A stretch of DNA of 64,000 nt from positions 2,170,001 to 2,234,000 of the forward strand of contig NC_026744.1 of assembly GCF_000210295.1 (NCBI RefSeq), written 5' to 3'. Below the pieces are notes generated by a model, which saw nothing but the letters and a program-made list of their open reading frames with translations, was not told where the DNA came from and did no database searches. Below are positions 56,031-64,000 of the stretch, piece after piece. This DNA is from Trypanosoma brucei gambiense DAL972. Taxonomy: Eukaryota; Euglenozoa; Kinetoplastea; Trypanosomatida; Trypanosomatidae. Every line of letters starts with the position of its first letter. Positions within the stretch are counted from its first letter, which is position 1. The translations under genes were made by a program, and so were the position numbers.

Positions 56031-58977
56031 ATCTCATGATTCATTGTTGTCTTAACAATAACTATCCAATCATCAACGCTGAGAAGCATATATTCTTGAC
56101 GAGTATGACCTAAACGCCGTTTTTTTATCGGATGTAACGTTCGTACAAGACTAAGTGGTTGCGGGCAGAAGTGGACGGCCTACAATCTATAACGAAAGGC
56201 AAATGGTATTCCTTGACGCGTGCATGGTACTAGACAAACTACCAAAACCACTGAAATTACCTCTGCGAGTCCTGTTTTCACGGATATGCAGTGACTTGGG
56301 AAAGATGACCCCCGTCAATGAAAGAGTAAAAGCAACCGAAGCGATTGGGGGGTGGAGAAATATCCACAGCCGTACCGACACACAGTTTTGTGACCATTAC
56401 TCACTATGAAATTATCGGGGCAGATCATTGGACAGGAGAATACCCGAGGCCTCTCTCCTGAGACAAAAAATTGACCGGAATGGAAAATAAGATAAATATC
56501 TCCACAAAAAAAAAAGCAGGCGCAACCACCTTTTGCTTCAGAAGCGAACGCCCATATCTGACTCTGCTCAATTCCAAGCGGTGTCGAAAGAAAAGCTTCA
56601 GCATAGGTATGCCTGATAAGAACGGCCTCAAGAATCAGCAGACGAGTTGCGTCTTGCTCAGCGGACTCCTTAGTGCGAGAATCGCACCTCAGGATGATGG
56701 AAAAAAGAATCAATTGCTTTATTACCCCGAAGATTTCTGGAGAATCATACTCAGATCTCTCATCACCCCCTCCGTGGGATACTTACCAACTGAAGGGTGA
56801 CATGGGAGGCAGATTAAGGGAGCACGTCGTGACCGGTGAGCCGGCGAAAGGCCAAGCAGAATTTGCAACCCTCATATTATTGGTCTCACGGGGGCCACAT
56901 CTGCTAACTGTGGCAAGTTGTTCCATATGGCGCGGCGAAACATAACGACCAGCACAGCACTGGCGGCGGTTTTGTGGCTAAATCGAAAAGGGGGTTTGAT
57001 TCTCCTCTTCTGAGCCCCATGCCGTGGCGGCCGGCTTTCTGGGAGGCACTCCGGCATCAAAGGGATCCTTTCAGCCAGTGAGGAAGCCGCAGCGCCGTCT
57101 TGGATAGCGTTCGTCGCGCGGTCCCAATTGTTCATCGGTCCGCAGCCTAGCAGGGCATTTTGGCCAACTCTCCTCCACACCCCTGATTCATTGTCCCGGA
57201 GCTTTACCATTCAGAAGTTGAAGGTACGTTTCGTCCCTACTAAAGGTGCAACCTGGTCCTGCTACGTGGTGGAATCTTGATGCACTGAAGTGGAAAATGT
57301 GGAATCCGAGTGTAATTGGAACGGCCCCCCCCACATAAATGATGAAAGAGATAACTTTGTTGGGAAAGGAGGCGGTGCACTTCCTCCTTGAAGTCAAGGA
57401 GTTCCACCTTCCTTCTCGCACCAGTACTTTCTTCGCGTGAACGGTGCGTGCCAACAGAAGCAATCAGGCTGCTCCTAATGATGCCACCTCTCCGTGTTTG
57501 GTGCACCTAAAGAGGGTGAGGAATTCTTTGACTTTAGGCTCACCGATCTTGTCGCCACTAACGTTTAGGAGTATTCAAAAGATTGACGATGTGCATTGGG
57601 CCCCAAGATTGGCTTGGGGCTAGCGATGTCGCTTCTACCGCGGGATGTGTTCGACATTGAGGGCGGGCATGCAACCTCACAGTCCCCTCTATTTTAGGGA
57701 AGGCTGAGGAAAAAGAATGGGCGTTCCCTTTCCATAAGAAAAGCAAAGCAACTGCCGCCGTTTGGTGCAACCGAGGTGGACGCAATATGCCCGAGTTGCT
57801 TTATGCTTTTTCTGAGGTTAGCACCGCTGCCAAATGCGGTGCGTCCGCGTCGTTTGCCAAAGGTTCGTTGAGTTTGTGACCTTTTGTAGCGGTGTCGTCC
57901 CGCCGTTAGCATTGCTTGGATATCCTCTGCCGGGGAGTGGGTGCCAGAAGACTCACCCAACTGCATTATCCCTGAAAGGCACCAGGGTGGGGGACGCCGA
58001 TGCCGGGAACGCTGACACTTGGCTGTCGCGGGCCATTCCTGCAATTGGGCGGCTTTCTGTGTAAACCTGCAGGCGCGAGGGGTTGGACTGGTGACGGTGG
58101 GCTTGTCGTATGGTTCTCCCAGCCTCGTTGTTAGACAGGTCCTGGGGTGGGGCTGTGGTGGTAACGAGTTGCGCCTGTATGGCTTTTGTCGCTCCTCAGT
58201 GCTTTGCCGGGTGTGGGCAGTGTCTGTCCCCCTTTCTGCCTTTACGCCGTGTTCCGTGGATGATCCCATTTTTTCGCTTTTGCGCTACCGTATGTTTTGT
58301 GCGTGCGCGTCACGCTCCACCTGAGGTCCAGGCTGTGTGCACTGGCTCCGGCTTACCCTTCCCGGGTTTGGGCGTCTCGCCTCCGCTTGGGAGTTGGGGG
58401 GTACGTCGGCTAGTTTTGGTTTTGCCGGTCCCACAAACAAGCGAACGGGGACGGCGCGTTTTGGCAGTTTTTCTACTTTTCCGAGACTTATAGAAGTGTG
58501 CTGCTATCATATCTCGTCCATGTGATGGGAAAGCATGGGCGAACTACTGGCGATTGCTCAGTTCTACTTGTAACCGGGTGACAGTGATAACCAAGCATTC
58601 ATGTCGGAGCGACGGGGTGTCTGGTACTACACACTTCCTCAATGTTTTTTCCTTAAAAAAAGAATTGCATTGACCGGTTTGTCTTGCGGTTCTTGCTTCT
58701 GTCCCCGAAGGGGTTCAGGCCCATACCCCGAAGTCGCTGCCGTCTATCTCCTCTGCTGCTAATGTGCGTATTTATCCTTGCGCACGCTACGCAATGCGAT
58801 GTATTTATTGCGGAGATTTCTAGCATAGCACAAAGCGCTTTACTAACGCGTGTGTTTCCCCCTAGGGGTTCTTTATTTTCCCGTCTAATTGTACCGCCCC
58901 ACGTGTACTGCTGCTAAAAGCTATTTAATGTGAGTGATATAGTTTTTGTTTTCCATTTTTTAAAAAAATATTTTTGC

Positions 58978-58979
58978 AG
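58978..58979 (+). promoter_or_regulatory. Predicted trans-splice acceptor (AG)
   Basis: A long T-rich tract ending in ATTTTTGCAG is followed after only five bases by the ATG of the 544-residue gene. The AG at 58978-58979 would leave a very short 5' UTR. Confidence 0.6.
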
Positions 58980-58984
58980 TACTG

Positions 58985-60619
58985 ATGTTCGCTGATAGCC
59001 ATTTAGGTGGATGTACATCAACAAAAAGAAATAGGGGTGATTACGAGACGTTGTGGGGCTCGCAGAGCCGAGCGCAAGTTCGCTTCGTAGAAGAGCTTGT
59101 CGAGTCGTACTTCCTTAGACCTTCTAGGATAGAATCTGAGCAGGCAAAGAGGAAAGGTCTTGGCTCTTGCAATTTGGATGAAGTTTCACCCTCGCTAGCG
59201 AAGCAGGTTGGTGCCGTTGTTCATCGCTATCAGTTGTTGAACAGCAAATACGTACCGTCTTCTTTTGCTCATTCTAATGTTCCTCTGGAGGCCCCGAAAC
59301 GTCCATTCATAGCTGCCGTATTAGCCATTGTGGCACGAGCATGTGTGTTTGAGAATAGCGGTGTACACATCTCAGTGACCGCCTTCGATAGATGGTTTGA
59401 GGCGAATAGTTGCGGACGATTTTTAATATCAAAGGTTTGGTTAGACGCGAAGATGTATGTAGCAAGGTGCATGGCTAGAAGAGACAGGATAGCACTTTTT
59501 GGTCAAGAAGTGATAGGATATCAATTTATTCATTCTGGAAGGCTGCGCTCTTTAGACGAGAGGATTTTTTGGATGATACATGTTAGCATTGGGTGTGGCG
59601 ACTTATCGCTGCACGACCATGCTGTGGTCGAACATTTTAAGTGGCAAAACGTTCCTGAGACAGACTCTTGGTTTAGGATATCAAAAGAATCTCATATATG
59701 GAGTATTTGGAGCACGACCGTATTTTCTTTGGATATTTTTTCCGATACATCGGCGGAAGATAAAACAAAAACTTCAGAGGCACTACTCGGTGAGGGAGTT
59801 AAACGCGGTATTCAACTTGTCGCGCTTGTGATTGGCTTTCTCCGTTCTGAACTCATTGATAAATGTGATCACTCTTATCGCACTATGCAGGTTCTTTTTT
59901 CGGGTACTGCTGGCGAGTTGGCCGCCGTAAGCGTATTTTTGGGAATGAAGAGAGCCGTCAAAACATACTTTTCAGGCAAACCGTTCAACAAAAAATACAT
60001 TCTCAAGTCAACGGAGATTATGTCCAGGCTGTTCCAGCAGCTTGTTTTATATTATACGTTCTTAGTTCCCACCAACCGGCACTATTGTTTATTGGATGCT
60101 TGTGAAGCCCTGTGGCAAAACTCACGCGGCAGAGGTTTACAGGAAGTTTCCAAGGAATCTGCGGTATCGGTACGACGCGAAAATTCTTTTAATGTGTTTC
60201 AAGAGGATGTGTTTGTTGGTTGCCTAGAGGGAGTCTGTATTTACCGACCGTTCCGAGATCATACGCTGGCCCCACCTATGTCACGTTGTAACTTAAATAT
60301 AATTGGTTCCTCGAGTGGGTTGGAGTTATTTTTACGAAGCATTGAATTACAACGCGACATAGATAGCGAAAGTACGAGTCAATGTTGTGAAAACGTTTAT
60401 AAGCGAAATCTGCTGGTTGAGGTATTTAGTACACGGACTGTGGACACATCCATTGAAGATATAAGTCTGGGCACATCGTGGTGTCTTCTTAACCTTCCAT
60501 CCGACACAGAAGATGAAACACATTTTGTGAATCAGTTTGTTAGAGACACACCTGATTCTGTGTCGAAGAAGTTGGTTATTGACACTGTAGTTGCATTAAC
60601 GGAAGAAGATGTAGCTTAG
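58985..60619 (+). CDS. Hypothetical protein, 544 residues
   Basis: The family is not recognised. The frame is complete, long and well placed after a strong splice acceptor, so the gene is real. The N-terminus has RNRGDYETLWGSQSRAQV. A region at about 105-200 looks like a bundle of helices (RPFIAAVLAIVARACVFE, FDRWFEANSC, VWLDAKMYVARCMARRD), loosely like a cyclin-type or transcription-factor fold. A second helical part runs at about 270-375 (GVKRGIQLVALVIGFLRSEL, LFQQLVLYYTFLVPTNRHY). The last 170 residues are more varied and acidic at the end (DTVVALTEEDVA). There is no signal peptide, clear membrane span or catalytic motif. Its distance of 8 kb from the upstream gene is unusual. Confidence 0.75.
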   Translation: MFADSHLGGCTSTKRNRGDYETLWGSQSRAQVRFVEELVESYFLRPSRIESEQAKRKGLGSCNLDEVSPSLAKQVGAVVHRYQLLNSKYVPSSFAHSNVPLEAPKRPFIAAVLAIVARACVFENSGVHISVTAFDRWFEANSCGRFLISKVWLDAKMYVARCMARRDRIALFGQEVIGYQFIHSGRLRSLDERIFWMIHVSIGCGDLSLHDHAVVEHFKWQNVPETDSWFRISKESHIWSIWSTTVFSLDIFSDTSAEDKTKTSEALLGEGVKRGIQLVALVIGFLRSELIDKCDHSYRTMQVLFSGTAGELAAVSVFLGMKRAVKTYFSGKPFNKKYILKSTEIMSRLFQQLVLYYTFLVPTNRHYCLLDACEALWQNSRGRGLQEVSKESAVSVRRENSFNVFQEDVFVGCLEGVCIYRPFRDHTLAPPMSRCNLNIIGSSSGLELFLRSIELQRDIDSESTSQCCENVYKRNLLVEVFSTRTVDTSIEDISLGTSWCLLNLPSDTEDETHFVNQFVRDTPDSVSKKLVIDTVVALTEEDVA

Positions 60620-61080
60620 ATAGTTACTCATTTGTATTGTTTTGTTCCAGTTTGAGGATGGAAAAGCAAGTAGTTTCCCGTGCTCGCGTGATTTCCTATT
60701 TTCTTCTTCTATTTATTTATTTATTTTTGGAGGACGGTTATCTCGGTTTTGTTACATTAGTTGAACTGATGGTCGGCCACTACCCAACAGAGTTGTGTTG
60801 TAGGAGTCTGTGGAGCATTTTATTTTTCTTTTTGCTGAGACACACTGGTGTGCCCATTTTTTTTTGTGAAAATGAAAAGACAGTTACTGATTTTTACGGT
60901 GTTATTGGTTCAATGTTTCAGTTTGGGCTGATTTGGTTTATGGCTTTTGTAGATGTTTGTTACTGATGTATCTGTCAGTCTATCTGTTCAGGACACACGC
61001 CACCGGAGGATTGGTTCCCGTGCCTTATGGCATTCTTCTATTTTTTGTATCTAAAAAAAAAATAATGGTTAGTGCCACAG
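60620..61080. other. Intergenic region
   Basis: Contains T-rich sequence and an ATTT repeat (about 60711-60727). A Phe/Leu-rich plus frame at 60637-60966 results from the T-rich composition. Pyrimidine-rich stretches at about 61030-61050 precede candidate acceptors for the next gene. Confidence 0.5.
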
Positions 61081-63369
61081 ATGTTGTTTTGTCGGCATTT
61101 ATTGTTCAGAAGAAGCTGTTTATTTTTGACAGCGAAACAAGGTATAGTATCAACAAATGAACCAGCGACTGTCCAAGGGTTTTATTCATGTATGGAATAT
61201 GATGACCTTGGTGCTGCAGACGTTCCAGATTTGCAAGTTTCACTTCTCCCATTTCAGAGGGAAGGTGTATACTGGATGATGCTTCGTGAGCGTCATCATG
61301 TGGGTGGTATAATGGCTGATCAACTTGGAATGGGTAAAACAATTCAGATGATAGGCCTATGTCTTAGTTCTCACCAGTGCAATAAAGTCGTACGTGAACG
61401 TCACATTCGGAATATTCAAACAAAGGCCCAAAATTATCGGTTGTTAACAGTGATTAGACAGATGCAGCGCATCACTGTTGTTGCAAACTGCTCAAGAATT
61501 AATCGCCCGGCTACGGATCTTCGTTCCTTATTGAGTAAAGTTGAATGCTCCGATGCAAATCATTCTGATCAGAATATGTCAGATGTTCGTACGGAGGTGG
61601 AAAAGTGGCTTCGGTTCACTGGTAAGTTCCATCCTACGTATGAGAAACGGGCTTTGGCCTTTTTAGATGACGAACAAAAACGGTCGTTCGATTTAATTGA
61701 GTCGAAAGAACTTCGTACTCTCGTAGTAGTTCCAGCAGCTCTAATGCTCCAATGGAAAAGTGAGATTGAGTCGAAGGTAAAATCATCGCGGGGTTTGAGG
61801 GTTTACCTCTATCACGGACAGAGCAAAGTAATTAGCAATACAGAGCTTGAGTTGTACGATTTTGTCATTACTACATATGACACCTTGGCGAACTCCGCCA
61901 GCGGCGCCTTTGCGCCGGCATTTGGTGACAGTAACATAGTGTTTAACAGGAGAGAAGCTGGCCCACTTTTCCATATCCGATGGAAGCGCATTATTTTGGA
62001 TGAGGCACATATGGTTAGGCATTCCCGAACTCAAAGGTGGAGGGCCGTTAAGGAATTACAGGGGGTACATCGGTGGGCCGTCACGGCCACACCTCTTCAT
62101 AACAATATCGAAGATATTCAAAATCTTCTCCATTTTGTGGGCCTCCCCAGACTTCCAGTGCTCCCAGGGTCAAATCCAGAGGAAATTCTAAACGATCGAA
62201 TTCTACAGCGTGGTATAGCGCGCTCACTGCAACCTGCGTTCTTGCGTCGGGGTCCAGTAATGATTCGCAATGGTAAAAGAGAGGTGCTAGTGGAGCTCCC
62301 ACCCAAAACCGAGAAGGTTGTTATGAAGCGCTTTTCTTCCGAGGAGTCCAAACGGTACAACAGCATACTTGCCCGATCGAGGTCGGCGTTGGAGAGTTCG
62401 GAGCGTAAGGAGGCTGCTTTTCACATTTTTGCTATGATGACACGCCTTCGTCAGGCGTGTTGTCACCCGTGGATTAGTAGGGATCGTGCGCTTACCGTAT
62501 CAGTGTGTGGTATATGCAAAAGCGAAGCTGTCTCTTCAGTCTTAACGAAGTGTGGACATTACTTTTGTTATGAGTGCTTGCTTCTTCGATTCCGTGATGC
62601 GGTTGATGGTGACAGCGTTGCCGTTCGCCTGGAGTGCCCCACCTGCGGGGAAATCATCACAAAAAGTTCTGTGTTTAGGAATCAAACACTTACCTCGGCG
62701 GAGCGCATCGCCAAACTGAAAAACGAGGAAGTGGAAGTAAGTACAAAATTACAGATGATACTGGATTCCATTCAGGCAATGAAGAAAAATTGCCCCGATG
62801 ATAAAATGATTATATTTTCACATTTTACTTCATTCATGGACGTTATATCGGTAGCTCTCGACAATTTGGACATAGCTCATTTACGTTTGGACGGAACAAT
62901 GAGTTTGAGCAGCCGAAACCTCGTGATTCGTTGCTTTCAATCGAGTGATGATGTACGGGTTATTCTTGCGAGCAAAACAGCAACAGGTGTTGGATTAAAC
63001 TTAACGGCGGCTAATCACGTTTTGGTAGTTGATCCGTGGTGGAATCCGGCCATTGAAGAGCAGGCTGTTCATCGCTGTTATCGCATCGGCCAGCGCAAGC
63101 ACGTTCACGTGAAGCGCATAATTATCGAAGACACAATCGAGCAATACTGCTACGAGATTTGCAGGCGTAAGAAGGAATTTGGTGATGCAATCTTGCGAGC
63201 CGCAACGAAAGGAGAGTCCGGAGCATCGTTGGCAACATCGAAACTTCGTGAGTTACTTTCTCGCCTGCAGTTTGTGCCAGATAGCAACAAAACGAGCGAC
63301 AATGTGGGCGATAACTTCACTAAAACTCCAAGGGAGGACTGTGCCAGTGGCAGTAAAAGTTCAAGATAA
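61081..63369 (+). CDS. SNF2-family helicase/ATPase with an inserted RING finger (RAD5/RAD16-like)
   Basis: From the ATG at 61081 the protein has 762 residues. The SNF2 core has LLPFQREGVYWMM, Walker A-like ADQLGMGKT (about 79), ILDEAHMVRH (about 306), AVTATPLHNN, and the C-terminal half MIIFSHFTS, LRLDGTMS, ATGVGLNL, DPWWNP and HRCYRIGQ. A C3HC4 RING (about 476-522; CGICKSEA, KCGHYFCYECL, LECPTC) is inserted between the two halves, as in RAD5, RAD16 and HLTF. Such proteins act in DNA repair or damage tolerance as translocases and ubiquitin ligases. No HIRAN domain is seen, so RAD16-type is as likely as RAD5. A later ATG at 61192 is possible, since the family match starts only after it. The first 24 residues (MLFCRHLLFRRSCLFLTAK) are basic and hydrophobic, like a mitochondrial presequence. 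Confidence 0.9.
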   Translation: MLFCRHLLFRRSCLFLTAKQGIVSTNEPATVQGFYSCMEYDDLGAADVPDLQVSLLPFQREGVYWMMLRERHHVGGIMADQLGMGKTIQMIGLCLSSHQCNKVVRERHIRNIQTKAQNYRLLTVIRQMQRITVVANCSRINRPATDLRSLLSKVECSDANHSDQNMSDVRTEVEKWLRFTGKFHPTYEKRALAFLDDEQKRSFDLIESKELRTLVVVPAALMLQWKSEIESKVKSSRGLRVYLYHGQSKVISNTELELYDFVITTYDTLANSASGAFAPAFGDSNIVFNRREAGPLFHIRWKRIILDEAHMVRHSRTQRWRAVKELQGVHRWAVTATPLHNNIEDIQNLLHFVGLPRLPVLPGSNPEEILNDRILQRGIARSLQPAFLRRGPVMIRNGKREVLVELPPKTEKVVMKRFSSEESKRYNSILARSRSALESSERKEAAFHIFAMMTRLRQACCHPWISRDRALTVSVCGICKSEAVSSVLTKCGHYFCYECLLLRFRDAVDGDSVAVRLECPTCGEIITKSSVFRNQTLTSAERIAKLKNEEVEVSTKLQMILDSIQAMKKNCPDDKMIIFSHFTSFMDVISVALDNLDIAHLRLDGTMSLSSRNLVIRCFQSSDDVRVILASKTATGVGLNLTAANHVLVVDPWWNPAIEEQAVHRCYRIGQRKHVHVKRIIIEDTIEQYCYEICRRKKEFGDAILRAATKGESGASLATSKLRELLSRLQFVPDSNKTSDNVGDNFTKTPREDCASGSKSSR

Positions 63370-63690
63370 ACGTATGCGTTGCCGCTGAAAGTATTCATTT
63401 TTCGCTTCAGGGCTGTACCATATGGACTGCTGCTGTGTTGTTTGTGGAAGTGTTAACGTCAGCTGCCGTCAAGTAAAAACAGTGGTTCTAGTTTTGCGGA
63501 GGGGAGGAGGCAGGGGGTGCTCGGCGTTGAAAACAACTTTTCACCGCTCATGTTACTGTTGCTTGAATTTTTACGGAGTTGTTTTATGCTCCTTCTTGCT
63601 CTGTATGTATATTTGTTGTGCTCACAGGGTTGTTACAGGTAGGGGCACCAGTGTTAGAAAACCTAATTTTCAGTCACGCCATACCTTTCG
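63370..63690. other. Intergenic region
   Basis: A 321-base spacer. Pyrimidine-rich sequence and TAATTTTCAG end at 63673, giving a trans-splice acceptor for the next gene. No other feature. Confidence 0.55.
63672..63673 (+). promoter_or_regulatory. Predicted trans-splice acceptor (AG)
   Basis: CTAATTTTCAG is followed 17 bases later by the ATG at 63691, which opens a frame that stays open to the window end. This supports that start. Confidence 0.55.
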
Positions 63691-64000
63691 ATGGCACTGG
63701 AAGGGTCAACACCAGAGGCGTTTCCGTTGTATGCCTTACCGACGTTTCGAATAACTAACTCGTGGGCGCAGCAGACGCGGACGGGGTTGTTTCAACCTCC
63801 GGAACTGTCCACTTCCCCGGCTCGGTTTGACAGCGGTGATTGTACCAGCAGTAATGGGGCGAACTCAGCCCCATTTGCCGCATCGCGAAATGAGTGTTAC
63901 CTAGTGTCTAGATGCAATTTTGGACCGGATGGGGAGCTGTTGCTACGTAAAGGGGATCGCTCTCTCGAGAGCATCATGAACATGATTATCAATGAGATCG
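63691..64000 (+). CDS. Hypothetical protein, N-terminal 103 residues, cut by the window end
   Basis: The frame starts at ATG 63691 (MALEGSTPEAFPLYALPTF) and is open to the last base. The segment is polar and probably disordered at first (Ser, Pro, Thr and Asn rich, with QPPELSTSPARFDSGD). It becomes structured near the end: CYLVSRCNFGPDGELLLRKG, then SLESIMNMIINEI. No family is recognised from this part. Being in line with the SNF2 gene and following a proper acceptor, it is likely the next member of the plus unit. Confidence 0.6.
   Translation, partial: MALEGSTPEAFPLYALPTFRITNSWAQQTRTGLFQPPELSTSPARFDSGDCTSSNGANSAPFAASRNECYLVSRCNFGPDGELLLRKGDRSLESIMNMIINEI

Larger units (their letters stand above)
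54812..58984. other. Gene-poor DNA, possibly retroposon body and remnants
   Basis: About 4.2 kb. The first few hundred bases may be the body of the element headed by the ribozyme, but no poly(A) end or target duplication was found. A G12 run lies at 56019-56030, an A10 run at 56506-56515 and a C9 run at about 57327. From 57.8 to 58.5 kb the DNA is GC-rich with overlapping frames on both strands. Near its right end a T-rich tract leads to the splice acceptor of the next gene. No intact gene is supported. Confidence 0.4.

Noticed and set aside
57694..58269. Minus-strand frame of 191 residues, with plus frames of 127 residues overlapping it
   Set aside because: GC-rich DNA with few stops in several frames; no recognisable protein and opposite in direction to the plus unit.
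60637..60966. Plus-strand frame resembling a small membrane protein
   Set aside because: The Phe/Leu-rich sequence follows from T-rich UTR DNA between two good genes; no splice signal assigned to it.

Overview
The window reads as nuclear DNA of a kinetoplastid, most likely Trypanosoma brucei or a close relative. Genes have no introns and lie in long one-direction arrays. Polypyrimidine tracts followed by AG (trans-splice acceptors) stand just before several start codons. Several genes are trypanosome specialities: the mitochondrial Y-box protein RBP16, the mitochondrial poly(A) polymerase KPAP1, a GPI-type trans-sialidase, an ESAG5-type BPI-fold protein and a Tc38-type repeat protein. From memory, RNR1, RBP16 and KPAP1 sit close together on T. 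brucei chromosome 11; I could not check this.

Layout. (1) Positions 1-23,057: a dense minus-strand array. From its promoter-proximal (right) end it holds an unknown 318-residue protein, KPAP1, a dual-specificity phosphatase, an EF-hand protein, RPB8, an unknown 414-residue basic protein, a degenerate cold-shock-like protein, RBP16, a CCCH zinc-finger/methyltransferase-like protein, an AT-hook protein, a six-repeat Tc38/ArdC-N-like protein, MCM2 (with a one-base frameshift), a small unknown protein and the N-terminus of ribonucleotide reductase large subunit. (2) 23,058-36,202: about 13 kb with few or no intact genes, a tRNA-Lys(CTT) gene at 30.5 kb, and decayed coding fragments. (3) 36,203-38,518: an intact minus-strand trans-sialidase. 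(4) 38,519-49,406: a divergent strand-switch region ending in a perfect (GT)94 tract. (5) 49,407-64,000: a plus-strand array with a GRESAG5-like gene, then 8 kb of gene-poor DNA carrying one of two direct repeats and a retroposon-type HDV-like ribozyme, then an unknown 544-residue protein, a SNF2-RING helicase and the start of another gene.

The arrays are probably polycistronic Pol II units that diverge from 38.5-49.4 kb, with the GT tract a likely promoter element for the plus unit. The tRNA gene may mark a head-to-tail boundary between the trans-sialidase and the main minus unit. Neighbouring genes need not share a function in these organisms, although three or four of the minus-strand genes act or probably act in the mitochondrion.

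The most notable observations are the complete HDV-like ribozyme fold at 54.7 kb, the ArdC-N/Tc38 repeat array, the cold-shock-like neighbour of RBP16, the paired 180-bp dispersed repeat, and the MCM2 frameshift.
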